From: Isoetes taiwanensis
Lineage: Eukaryota; Streptophyta; Lycopodiopsida; Isoetales; Isoetaceae
Assembly (NCBI GenBank): GCA_021234155.1
Contig: JAJEKV010000039.1
Coordinates: 4,074,745 to 4,138,744 of the forward strand
Direction of reading: 5' to 3'
DNA: 64,000 nt
The notes beneath the pieces were generated by a model. It worked only from the letters and a program-made list of their open reading frames with translations, was not told where the DNA came from and searched no databases. The position numbers and the translations under genes were made by a program. Shown here in pieces: positions 1 to 11,136 of the stretch; position 1 is the first letter of the stretch; each line of letters opens with the position of its first letter.

Positions 1-1095
1 TGGCAAACCACCATTTGCACTATATAAGTAAAAATAATAATATTGATCACAACACTTTGAATGGATTTTACTACAATGAGATAAAGATTACACGAGAAAA
101 GGCAGCGTCTTTGTTTGCCCTTATTATTTTTCATGCATATGATACACTTGAATCAAATCATTCATGTTTTCCCTTTGGTATTTATGTAAGGCTGAAGAAT
201 ATACATAGAAGGAATCACCTTTCTCGCCTAGCAGATAATATCAACAAATGTCCATAAATTATGTTGATAAATGTTTTTGCACTCAAACTCTTGCATGCCA
301 GAGCTTCTCTTGAGCCAAAATAGCGTCTTTGTTCACTATTTTCTAATAGGTTCCTTCCAAACCAAGCGGTATGTCCGGATGCAACTCGGAAGAACACCTT
401 CAAGAATAGCAAAACAACGTGAATCCAAAGATGCATTTCAAGGAATAACAACTAGAAGGTTCAACTTCTCAATTTACGATATTACTAGGATAAAAGACAA
501 ATACATGTCCCTGAATAGGGGCCTTCTTACTTTTTTTTGTTAGTCTTTACCGCACCATGCAAAAATTTCCTTTCTTTGCAAAATGTACTGATCACATTTA
601 AACATTGAAGTTGAAGACTGCTTTGCCGGTTATTAAGGTTAAAGACGATTTTACGACAATGCTTATCCATGTATACATAGACCATTTTTCGGTTTAAATC
701 ACACGAAAAGCATACTGGGTTTTGTAAGAAATATGAACTTGGACATGTAGAAATTGCCAATAGTAAGCTTACCTCTCTTTGAGCGCTTAAGAAACTCACA
801 ACCCCTTGCAAGCAATTCCGTGTATAGTACTCTTCTGCCTCATTTTGTCTCGATGCCACTCCCCACTAAATCCACTAGAGCTATTTGGTGCTATTTCATA
901 TGGTGTAGTTGGGCTAGTTTGCCTTCAATCGCGATACGTAAATAGATCTTGATATAAGTTGCATTCAACTTTCCACTTCTCGGGGTCCACATAAAGGTAG
1001 CCTAGAGTCTTTGATAACATGAACCTTATCAAGTTTTGCAATAAAGAAGTGGGTTCTTGAAGTTTTGCAACAGTTTGTTACATAAGACAATCTAT
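1..1095. other. AT-rich intergenic stretch, no gene seen
   Basis: Only short unsupported reading frames on both strands. I see no domain, splice-consistent exon or repeat that I can name. Confidence 0.5.
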
Positions 1096-1772
1096 GAAAA
1101 GTTGCTTATGCATAATAAGAAACAAATGGAAATGGAAAGCAAATGTTATAAATCAAAGCAAATCATGTGCTTAACTTACAGTAGTGCTTCTTGTTTGCAC
1201 AAAGCTGTCCAAGGAGGCAATCATACTTCTATTAATCATTACAGCTCACATCCAAACAAGATAAGCGCAAGTACTGACCTACATCCGGTTTCATTTGCGG
1301 AACGTAAGCCTTACTTGTCCTATCTATGTCAATCATGCACTAGGAGGATCGACACTCTTATCATTGTGTTATAACAAAGCACAAAGCATTTATACGCAGA
1401 TCTTTTCTCGTATGCAAGACAATGCCAAATTTAAGAATCTTTGTCAAGGGCGTTTGAAATGGACACCCAAAAGAACAAACGGCTTGAAAGCCATTTCTGA
1501 GTTCATGCCTAAATAGTTGACAACTTGACGGGATGGTGAGACATCTAACAAATGCAAATGGAAAGCAAATTTCATAAAAAAAACAAATCATATGCTCAAC
1601 TTACAGAAGTAGTGCTTTTTGTTTGCAGACACTATCCAACGTCCAAAGAAGGTAGCTGCAAATACAGCATCTGTGAAAAGGGCCTACATCAGTTTCATTT
1701 GCTGGACAGGCACCTTACCTGTCCTATCTATGTCAACCATGCACTAGGAGGGAGGATCTGACACTCTTAACC
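1096..1772. repeat. Direct duplication about 440 bp apart
   Basis: Two related blocks lie in direct orientation. The first runs about 1120-1365 and the second about 1549-1772. Shared landmarks in both are a stretch around 'aatggaaagcaaat', 'tagtgcttcttgtttgca' (slightly altered in the second) and a block around 'tcctatctatgtcaa' that ends in 'catgcactaggagg'. The copies have diverged by substitutions and small indels, so this is an old duplication or two insertions of one repeat. No coding function is apparent. Confidence 0.6.
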
Positions 1773-2480
1773 CGGCAAAGATGGCAAACTAAGAGAGGCA
1801 GGGAACATGATCTGTAAACAAGAAACGAGATGCAACATGATCATTTGCCACATAAGTATGCATGGATGCATCCATAATGCACCCCAAGAAATCTGACTCA
1901 TAAGACCAGATTTCTTGAAATTTCAACGACAAACCACTTCATCTAAATTCTCGAGCAAAATATAATGCTTTACCTGGTTATGGAAAACGATTTCTGAAGC
2001 TGCATTACGCTCAAGATAATAAGCAATGCCTTGTTCACTTGCGGCTACAAACGTTGTAGTAAAATCGTAGAATCCAGAGTAAACATATTTTCATATACCT
2101 TGTCTCTTCTCACAAAAAACCATTGCAATTCAAATGCCTGGGTCGGAGCCTTGGAACAAACCCTGACCCAAGCACTGATCTCAAGTCATTGAAGAAGATC
2201 AAGAAGGGAATCAAGCCCAGTATAGAAGATGGAATGACCCAACTGAAATCTTGGAGAAGCTGAGAGCTAGATCATTGCGAAATATCCAGTCTAACTACTT
2301 CCTAATCCGTTCATGACTAAACTCTGTGCTAGATTTTTATGTGGCAGGGACGAAAAAACTTCAAAACATTACCTCCGAAACACCAAATCCTAAAACGTTT
2401 TTCTGGCATGTGCGCTTCGGATTCAAACCCCTAAAACGTACTCTTACGCCTTAGCAGCTCCAAGAAATCCATCCCCGGAC
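1773..2480. other. Intergenic, nothing recognised
   Basis: No reading frame over 60 codons with recognisable content, and no obvious repeat structure. Confidence 0.45.
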
Positions 2481-2537
2481 CGTGGAAAATGCATACATCT
2501 GGGCGCCAAAACGTATGAGCGCCCGCATGTATACGTA

Positions 2538-3290
2538 CTATTTTTTTTCGAAAAAACCCCTCTCCCGTCCACGCACATGTATTCTACGGAATACATACGT
2601 GAACCCCCCGGGCTTTACCTGTTCCAGAGCATGGTGGTCCCAGAGCTTCCCCAGGAAACAAGAGTCCAAGTACCCCCTCAGCCTATCCCGGCCGGCGTCT
2701 GTGTGCACCTGGACGCACCTATGTGCGTGTACGTTCCAGCGCGCCATCCACTGGACTCTCTTGTCCTTCCAACAAGCCCTGAGTCATTGCGGGCTCATCG
2801 CCACAGCGTAAGCCAAGTGCGGGAGCCGAGTGTCGCCCATGTTGGCTACCTTCTGGAAATAGACAATGTGCCTATCGAGGGCCGCATGCTGCAGGGGCAT
2901 GAATCCTGTCTCCTGCAACAAGATCTGATATGGAACTGAGGGCTTAACGCCAAGTGCCCGCGTCAAAAATGCCTTTTGGACCTGCTCTAAGTCGTTCCAA
3001 GTCACCAAAGACACCATTGGGCCCCACATCTCGACCCCATACAAAAGAACTGGCTCGATCAGTGCCCGGAACAAATGTGACTGGTGGCCCCAATCATACA
3101 GCTCTGCCCTGTGACTATTATTTTGCATTGCATACAGCGCCTTCCAACCTGCGGTCACCCGAAGGCGAATGGATGCATCCCAATACATTGAGGACGGGAA
3201 TTCCACCCCCAGGTACTTGTAGCTGGGTGGGCAACTCGGGAATGGAAAACCAACAAGGCATCGTAGAGGTTGAAAGCACACCAGGGGAAA
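2538..3290 (-). pseudogene. LINE reverse-transcriptase C-terminal fragment
   Basis: The minus frame at 2784-3281 encodes the region just after the reverse-transcriptase palm of an L1-type non-LTR retrotransposon. It contains YKYLGVEF, then GWKALYAMQN, and PVLLYGVEMWG, an order typical of plant LINE ORF2 after the YADD box. A second minus frame (2538-2747) overlaps it downstream. There is no YADD box, endonuclease or intact end, so this is a truncated, frameshifted relic. The upstream edge near 3290 abuts unrelated sequence. Confidence 0.75.
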
Positions 3291-3493
3291 AACCAGGTGT
3301 CTAAGTATTGATGAAGGATATAACTAGTAAAGATCCACACATTGAGAGACCCACTTTTCTACTACCTCAGCACTATTAAACATTATCAAGAAGAAGCCCT
3401 TGCATAATTTCTTCAGGGATTTCTATACAGGTAGCCAGATGCGAGAAATATGTTGAGAAAACCATCGAGATAGTATATTGTAATCCAAAAATC

Positions 3494-3817
3494 CTACAAT
3501 GTAAATTGTGTCACTAAATTCTCTACACATTTAAGATGAGACCCATGGTTAATCTTCCCTAAAGGAACTCCAACAGCATTGACAAAGGAACTACAATTGT
3601 TTGTATAGAACAAGTCTTCTGAAGGAAGTTGGGAGGCCATTTTATCTTCTTTAGCTCTGGGCGCATCCAATATTGGACTAAGTTCCTTTTTACTACAAGA
3701 GAATAATATATGAAGAGTAGCATCAACGTGAGCTAGCCTTGTTGGACCAAAGACATCATTTTGAATCCAGTCAGAGAATGATATATGTGAAACCCTTGCC
3801 TCAGAATCAAAGCTCAA
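3494..3817 (-). pseudogene. LINE ORF1-like remnant
   Basis: The 107-codon minus frame shares a spaced pattern with the plus-strand LINE at 9779-10117: SDWI near the start, QLPSED followed by F-Y, a C-x-S pair, and SHLKCVENLV against SHLQCVQNLV at the end. It therefore belongs to the N-terminal part of the same LINE ORF1 family. No start or stop can be assigned and nothing suggests it is expressed. The function of this ORF1 segment is unknown; nucleic-acid binding is usual for LINE ORF1. Confidence 0.55.
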
Positions 3818-5639
3818 GGTGCAGCATGTGCATGGAAGACACCTTCTAAAGATGCTTGACTATAAACATGCACAATATGCTCCCTCTCTATGCCTGAGGA
3901 AGTAGCTTGCTGATCCCATGTACCAAAGGGATATCAACAGATTTAGAAAGGGGAAAGTGCTGCTAATGCACACTTATATTAACATGAACATTATTTAAAG
4001 CAATAGAATTGAGGCACGAATTATTTGGTAATTAAGAAGCGACAAAGAATAATGCATATTATCCATAGAGGAAGAGTAACAACACCATCTACTACTTTAG
4101 AGACATCCATGGTTGCAGCAAGGTTGAAGAACACATTTCAGCCGGTAAATTGAGGGTTTGCCATGGTGGCCAAAATTTAAACATCACAACTCCAACCCAA
4201 CTAGACTTAAAAAAAAAAAAAAAGGGAACTATAAAATCTATATACCAATGGAAAGCTCGCATCCTCAACTTTCCAATGCACTAAAAAAACATAGAATCAG
4301 ACATCTGAGCCAGAAGCTATGAAGAAAACTGCATCAAGACCTTACATGGTGCCCCTCACAGTGCCTACCCCAAATGAGAAATGTAATTTAATAGAGGCAT
4401 GTCCCAACTTGATTTTGCTAGATTTGTCATTTTTACTAGGTTGTTATGGTTTTTAGATTTGTCATATATTGGTATCTTTGACTAGTTTGACTCTTAGACT
4501 GCCTTCTTCCTTTTTATGGCAATTTCACCTACATTAGCCCTATATGGATCAGAATGCATTGGCATGTATGTGGAATTGGAAAGCCTTCTTCTTCTTTGAG
4601 GCACTCATTTTTTCCTCCTCAATCCTCTTTCTAGTAGCCATGTTCAGGTCCCCTTTTCATGTTCAATTCATTTCTCTTAGGCATGGGCTACTAATCCCTT
4701 TCAATCATAGGGTCTATGCACAATACATATGCTAGAAAGACATCAATCAGGCACAAAATTCTGCTAACTTGATCTATTTCTTCATGTTTATATTAGTTCC
4801 TAGGGTCGACAGTCTGCAACTAGCTTCATATCAATCCCAATATGTCATACCTTCTAATCCATATTGGTAAATCTTAATCCAAATTGCAACTAATCTTCAA
4901 AATCTTCCAAAAATAGTTCTCCTACCTGGAATCTTATTTACTTTAGCATCTTAGATTACACTTGTCTTAGGCTTTGTTAGAATATTAGATACTGGGTCAT
5001 ACAAACATTAAAGTGTCATTTGCTTATCGTAGTTGATTATGTTCCAGTAAATTACGACAGAATGCAAGCGTATAACATGATGCATGATGCTAACATGATC
5101 ATCCACATGACTTATAAATAGGAATGTGTAGATAACTTAAGGATATAACAATGTCTTATGTTTAATAAATGCAGTTTTAGATCTCGTGTTGTTCCCAATG
5201 CTTAAAAAGCATAATTAAGTGGGTGCAATTGTATTTTTGATGAGGAAGACCAAAAAGGAAACTAGTTTTTAAATATAAAAAGGACACGATGGCAAACAAT
5301 AAGATTAGATGCGTTGTGCATCTCTTAGATTAGTTGATAGATCATGTAAAGAACATGATCTCTTTTTTTAATCCTCAAACAATCATTATGGAAGAGAGAG
5401 AGAGAGAGACAATTATTGAATCTATATGACACACCAAATGATGGAGTAAAAAAGGTTGTGAATTTGCACGGGAATCACACTACAAGCCGGACAATCAGCC
5501 AATGAAATTTCAAAGTTACTCTGTAAAACTTCCCCTCCAATGTTCCTTATATAAAACGACCACAACAGAGATATTGCACTTGGAGTTAAATTTCGCCCAA
5601 AGGTTGTGGTCTGGTACAAAATTTAAATGATCTGCCTAT
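3818..5639. other. AT-rich intergenic, microsatellite only
   Basis: No gene recognised. There is an A-run at about 4209-4224 and a short (GA)n microsatellite at 5392-5408. The remaining frames are short and unsupported. Confidence 0.5.
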
Positions 5640-5925
5640 AAAATTTCAGAAGACATGGCTACAAAACACAAACGTAAATGCTAGTACAGGTCTTTTAAAC
5701 ACAAACTTAAATGCTTCAACATGTTACAGTACAGGTCTTTTAAAAGCCAACTATTTGTAGTGCAGTGAACCATGCCAGCCAAACCTTTAGCATGCCAGAC
5801 AAAGTACCAATAAAGAAAATCCTATAAAATGGTTCCCCAGCTGTTGCTTGGCACAGACCCTGATTCAGCAAATCCTATAAAATGTTCCCCACCTGTTGCT
5901 TGAAACAAATCCTGCCGAAAACATA
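5640..5925. repeat. Short local duplications downstream of RGP
   Basis: 'acaggtcttttaaa' occurs twice at about 5686-5740. A block of about 45 bp around 'aaatcctataaaatg' plus 'gttgcttg' is repeated at 5818 and 5871. These lie just past the 3' end of the RGP gene and look like slippage or local duplication. Confidence 0.5.
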
Positions 5926-6183
5926 TCCAAAACAACAATAGAATTCGGCCAAAACCTTCCAGTTCATTTATTCAAAAGTAAAATATTTATATATATATTC
6001 CAAATCCTTCTACATAATATATAAAGATCTAACTAATCTTCAATGAATAAATAGAATCATCCTCTGCTGCAGTTATTCTCAAACTGCATTGCATGAACTC
6101 TGTTGTGGGACATAAACTTACCCCACGGTAGATATAATGAATGACATGAATTTACTAACAAAATCATGTGAAAGTAGATACAG

Positions 6184-7586
6184 TTACTTGGTCTTGCAAG
6201 CACTAGTTCTTGAAGGTCCATTTGCCAAAGCAGTAGAGTCAGGAGAGTTCAACTCTTTCCATGCCTCAATCCACTGGACCATGGCATCTGCAAGCTTTGA
6301 GAAATAAGGATCCACTGAACTAAGCTGCTCCTTGACATGTTTAGCCAGTTCAATATAGCAATCCTCAACTGTAGTTAACTCCTTGGGTAGAACTATCTTC
6401 TGGAAAAATGGAATGATTTCTTCTTGCCAGAAGATACCCTTGTACTCCTTCTTAAGGTTAACAAATGGGTTGCTGGCCTTGCTGTGCCAGATGTAGGGCA
6501 GTCCAGTTTTCACACCCAAGTCTAAATGGTCACATATAACCTGCATATTAAATCCAGAAGTTAAAACTACATAATTCAATGCTAAAAAATTGGAGATAGC
6601 TTATTTCAGACATGTTTCTCAAGAAATAAAGCCCACGTTTAGACATAGATCTTAACAAATAAGGCATGAATTCACAGATCTGATACCTTCATACACCAGC
6701 CAGCCCACATGTCGTCGTAGCGACCAATTGGCTGTCCATCTCCCATCAGACCAAAGTACATTGCAGGGCCGATGAGATCTCTGTTAAAAGCCAAGTTCAT
6801 CCCACACATAGGGAACAATGTACCCTTTGGTATGGTCATTACTGCATCAACATACCTATAAAATTTGCATATTATCAGATTAGCAAAGCCTTTCAGACGA
6901 AATTTACTGATGCAATGCACTGTAGGGTACCTTGTATTTCTCTCAGAAGGTTTCACCAGCTGAGTGGGAGCATCATAATCGGGAATGTTGAGCCACAGGC
7001 CATGAGAAATAGCAGTAGGCTTGCCCTCTCGCAGACTGAAGGGATACCCTCGCACAAAGTCTGCACCTTCACGGTATGGATCATACAACGTATTGAAAAA
7101 CAAAGGAGTAGATGGGCTCAAAAGGTTCTTGATATGCTGTTCCAGAGCATTTATATCTTTCCCGCTTGGATCTTTTGCTACCTGATTCATATGTGAATAA
7201 CATCTATATTAGATTAATCTAAAAACATGTAGATCTGCTAACTTATGTTATCAAAACGAGATCTGAGCCTTGATGGGTAAGATCCTTACAAAGCAATCAT
7301 CATCTATCGTATATATGTACTTCTTCTTCGATACCATGTAGCCAAAACAACGGCATGCACTATCTTTGAAGGAGATGCAGGCAGCCTTGGGACCCAGAAT
7401 TCGGTTAATATCATTCCTGTTGTAAAGCTCGTAATCAAAACCCTCTGGGACATTGATAGTCTTAGAAGGATCACCGTCCTGCACAATGATCAGATGGTAG
7501 GGCTGGAAAAACGGTCTCCACATCTCCAGAAAATCCAGATTACGGATCGTGGGGATCACAATATCAAGCTCATCCTTGAGAGCCAT
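6184..7586 (-). CDS. RGP: UDP-arabinopyranose mutase / reversibly glycosylated polypeptide
   Basis: Interconverts UDP-arabinopyranose and UDP-arabinofuranose for cell-wall polysaccharides and arabinosylated proteins; family members sit in the cytosol and on the Golgi face. Four exons join in phase: 7290-7586, 6931-7181, 6687-6855 and 6184-6540. They give 1074 nt, or 357 residues plus stop, the usual family length. All introns are GT-AG. Visible hallmarks are the N-terminal [17 protein letters not shown], the DDD metal-binding motif at about residues 95-97 (YTIDDDCF), [10 protein letters not shown] at about 143-152, whose second Arg matches the family's autoglycosylation site, and the block [20 protein letters not shown] followed by [16 protein letters not shown]. 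The start is the first ATG of the conserved N-terminus. All key residues are present, so it looks functional. Paralogue number cannot be assigned. Confidence 0.96.
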
Positions 7587-8310
7587 GGCGGAAAAAAAAA
7601 ATCTTCCTTTTCTTTAAAATCTACCGTAAACGGATGGTACCAACCTGGAGATTAAGATAAGGGGTCAATCTAATTTGAAGGAAAATCCATCCGGCACAAT
7701 GCAAGTGCTGGAGGGGGTCAAAACTAACCTAAACAAAAAATTTAATTTCTAGCCTAGATGGGGTAAAAAGGTACCGATAGAAAGCCAACGAGCTGCGGAA
7801 GAGTGCCGTAGCAGCGGCTATGGCGATCTGCAAGGCGGGTGGAAGCGATTAATCCAAACAGAAGGCCAAGCTCCGCGATAGAGGAGGAATGGTCCGACTA
7901 TATAAAGACTCTGTTCAAAAGGCCCGCCAGGTCTATATTTTCTTACCTTTTTACGAAAGGGAAGAGCAGTTTTTATGTACATTATACGCCGGGTAAGTAG
8001 GAAAGGCTCCGAACAGTTCGTCAAAGGAGGGGCCCTTTAGACAGCGCGTGAGGTACGGTGGCAAACGGACGGGTGCGATGAAGGGAACGGATTTTAGGAT
8101 GCGATGAGAGGATGACACGTGGGTGGCAGGGAAAGAATTATGCGTCGTGTCGTGCTACATGTGAGAGGGCTGACGGCAGTTCACCTGTTTCGCCAGTTAA
8201 GGGTGCCTGTGTAAAAGGTCTTGGGGGTGACGTGGCGTTTCGACAGCTGTCCGGTGACGTGGACCTGGATTTTAAAGGTCTAAAAGTCGGGAGGACTTTC
8301 ACGTCGTGAA
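7587..8310 (-). promoter_or_regulatory. Putative RGP promoter and 5' UTR
   Basis: This interval precedes the RGP start codon. A TATA-like CTTTATATAG (minus reading) lies at about 7899-7908, roughly 310 bp upstream of the ATG. Further upstream are ACGT-core elements: a G-box-like ACACGTGG at 8115-8122, TGACGTGG at 8228-8235 and again at 8255-8262, and CACGTC at 8300-8305. Such cores bind plant bZIP/bHLH factors. The palindromic TATA could also serve plus-strand transcription. Assignment rests on position and motif only. Confidence 0.4.
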
Positions 8311-9394
8311 AACGCTGCGCAAGTGCAGCACACGATTGACACATTCGTCTTCCAAACTACGTTGTATTTTTTTTTATTTTTCTTGCTCTCATTTCGGTGC
8401 ATGATTCCATATCCTATGGCTTTGCCTCTTGGCTCCTTCCCACTGCGCGGCGGATCGCGCGCAGTCTTGTTTAAATCACGGGTGTATCCGTCGTATATCC
8501 GACCCTTTGCCATGTTACAGCCACCTGGAAAATAAATACAGGTGTTTCTGTGGACACAGTCGATTTTTTTGTGATTAAGGCTATTTTAAACATGACCCCG
8601 TCCGATATTTACGTGGATTACCTTCCCACTTCCATTCTAGATCCAATGACCCATTCCATTGTTCTCTCTTGCTTATGTATCCATGACTCGCTTTCCGTTG
8701 ACTCGCCTAATTATCAATTTCCCTTCACCCTTGACTCAGTCACTACACGATACAACTGTTGCACAGTCCAACCTGTTGAATGTCATTATCCCAATTAGTG
8801 GTGACTTATTTTCGTGGATTCCTTACCTTGCTTTTTTGAATTGACTTCATCAAAGCACTATTACAGTTGTTGATGGGGCAATTGAGTGCCCCAAGATCAG
8901 GGTAGAACAACGTTGTCGCGTAATGGTGCGTCTATGTCGTTTATTTGTTGACACTTCCTTTTTGCTTTTTGTGAGACTTCTCGAGAGTGATTAAATAGCA
9001 ACTGTGATTGGGTAAAGTAGTGCCACATCAATTTGGAAGCTATCAAAATCGGAGGAGCATTTTTTGAAGCATTTTGGATTGTAATTGGAAGCAAATGGTT
9101 GTTTGGAATGTGGGTTTTTGTAGTCTGAAAGTATTGTTTTTCTATGCATATTCATAGGAGGGCACATATTCATATGAGGGACGTCTTTGAGTCACAAGAG
9201 TTGTTGGATGGGCACCTTCATAAGTTGTCCCTTACTTTCAACTGTAAATAGCGATCCTGTTTGTGGGGATGCTTGTACAAGTTAGGGTATACCATATGGC
9301 AATATTAACAATGTACTATATAAGGTTTGGCAAAATAATATACTCAATGATGTTAATTTGATATAATGTATTTGTACAATCGTAAAAGGTCCCC

Positions 9395-9426
<32 letters not shown>

Positions 9427-9545
9427 ATAGCAAAAGGCACACCAGAAGGCTTTGTCAAGGTCAAATTGGTTAGATATTTAGACTTGATAGCTAGTTTAGG
9501 TTGTAAATGTAAAACTGACAATGAAAATTGCAGTTAAAACAACAT
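8311..9545. other. Intergenic stretch with poly-A run
   Basis: No gene recognised. A run of about 31 A residues at about 9395-9425, preceded by CCCCC, is the most obvious feature. It could be an old retrotransposon tail. Confidence 0.45.
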
Positions 9546-9549
9546 ATAG

Positions 9550-10730
9550 CTCTTGGCTTAATCCCTTTACCCCTTGATGGTGTACCTTCTGCCTCACTTT
9601 TTGATCTGCAACAATTTCCTCCTCTTCCTTCATCTCACCTGCATTCTGCTTCTCCCAACCCCCCTCCCCGCATCACGGTTCGGCACCTCTAGTGATGTAG
9701 CTCTAATGCGTGCTACTTCTTTTGTGCCGACAAGTGCTTCTCCTACCCTGTTGTTGGGACATCAAATAATCTCAGTTCTTGTGCTCCAGTGATTGGATTA
9801 AGCGTGATATATCTTCCAGTGTTAGAAGTGCTCGGGTCTTTACCGCTATGAATATTTTGGTTGCAAATAATAAACGTGGTGTCTCAATATACTTGAAGGA
9901 ACTACAATCTATGGCAGATCATATGGATATTCAGTTACCTTCTGAGGATGTTTTTTATGAGCCAGGTCAGTGTGCTAGTATGTTTGCTCATGCTGGCGAA
10001 CATGTGATTGCGATTGATCACAACTCGCATTTGCAGTGTGTTCAGAATTTGGTTTCTCATGCGGTTGTATGTCATTTCACGGGTCAGTTCCTTGATCTCC
10101 GTAGGATCGGTTTTTAGTTTCAGCATCTCCAAAGACTAAAGATGCCTACTTTTGAGTCCTTGAAAGTTCTTGACAAAAAAAAATATTTTTTTCTTGATCA
10201 TGTTTGATTCTCCTATTCCTGTGGACAAGCTTGTGGAGCATGGAGTTGAGCCCTTATGGGGGAACTATCTGCTATATCAAGCTTACACACCTGATTTTGC
10301 GCCTAGTAAGTCGAATGCTCTCCGCATGCCTTGTTGGTTTGCTTTGGAAGACTTTCCAATTAAACTGCAAGTTCCTGAGTTCATGGTGGCTATTGCTAAT
10401 GGTCTGGGTTTGCATCTTGCCCACTCTGATCCTCATGTTTGTGCATCTTTGCCTATTTCTGCTTCATGCATGGCCCTTTGTTCTTTAGATATCATCTATC
10501 TTTGCTCAATGGTCCTGACTTAGATAAGATATTTCCTGATATTGATACTTTTGCTGCTTACCGCCTTGCTTCTCCCTTTAAGCATGTTCTTTCTTCTACT
10601 CCTGCACAGCCATGTTCACCTCTACTGTGACCACACATCCTACTGTTGCTCAATGTGCCTTCATGTCTTCCTGTTGTGTCCTCCATGCCTAATCAATCCC
10701 TTCACCTCCTGCCCAACTTTAGCCATTTGA
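9550..10730 (+). pseudogene. LINE ORF1 (DUF4283-like) remnant
   Basis: Broken plus-strand frames (9779-10117 and 10170-10523) resemble the ORF1 of plant L1-type elements. The first has QLPSEDVFYE and SHLQCVQNLV, then a stretch ending GQFLDLRRIGF. The second has PLWGNYLLYQA, MPCWFALEDFPI and a following MVAIANGLGLHL, a layout like the DUF4283 domain of plant LINE and zinc-knuckle gag proteins. Stops separate the frames, so it is not functional. It lies directly upstream of endonuclease and reverse-transcriptase remnants in the same orientation, so 9.5-14.1 kb is probably one decayed element. Confidence 0.6.
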
Positions 10731-11136
10731 TGATGAGGCACGTCGTAGATTGCAAATCGTTCAAGAGACACGAGAAAAGCAGGAAATGATGAATGAGGGA
10801 TGGTATTGAGTCAGTTTAAAAAAGGCGGCATGAAATAAGCATGTCCATGTCACACCATGCTCTTCTGAGGGCACACATGGAAGGGTAGAGCGAAGGCTCT
10901 CCCTTACCACCTGTGGGTCAGCATACGGAGAAAGCTGAAAAATGTGCACTTGTATTGGGTGGGATGAGCAGAGCGGAGGCTCTTCTTTGCCAGATATTTT
11001 ACACAATGGAAAGGCAGAGCAAAGAGGAGGCTCCCCTTACTAATTTCCAAAACACAATGGGAAGATCTCCCACTATGTAAAAGGAGCAGGCTATCTAATT
11101 ATTTATCTAAGTTTTCGATGGATTTTTGTTGTCTTC

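Noticed and set aside
527-859. 110-codon minus frame near the window start
   Set aside because: No domain, no splice partners and composition typical of AT-rich non-coding sequence.
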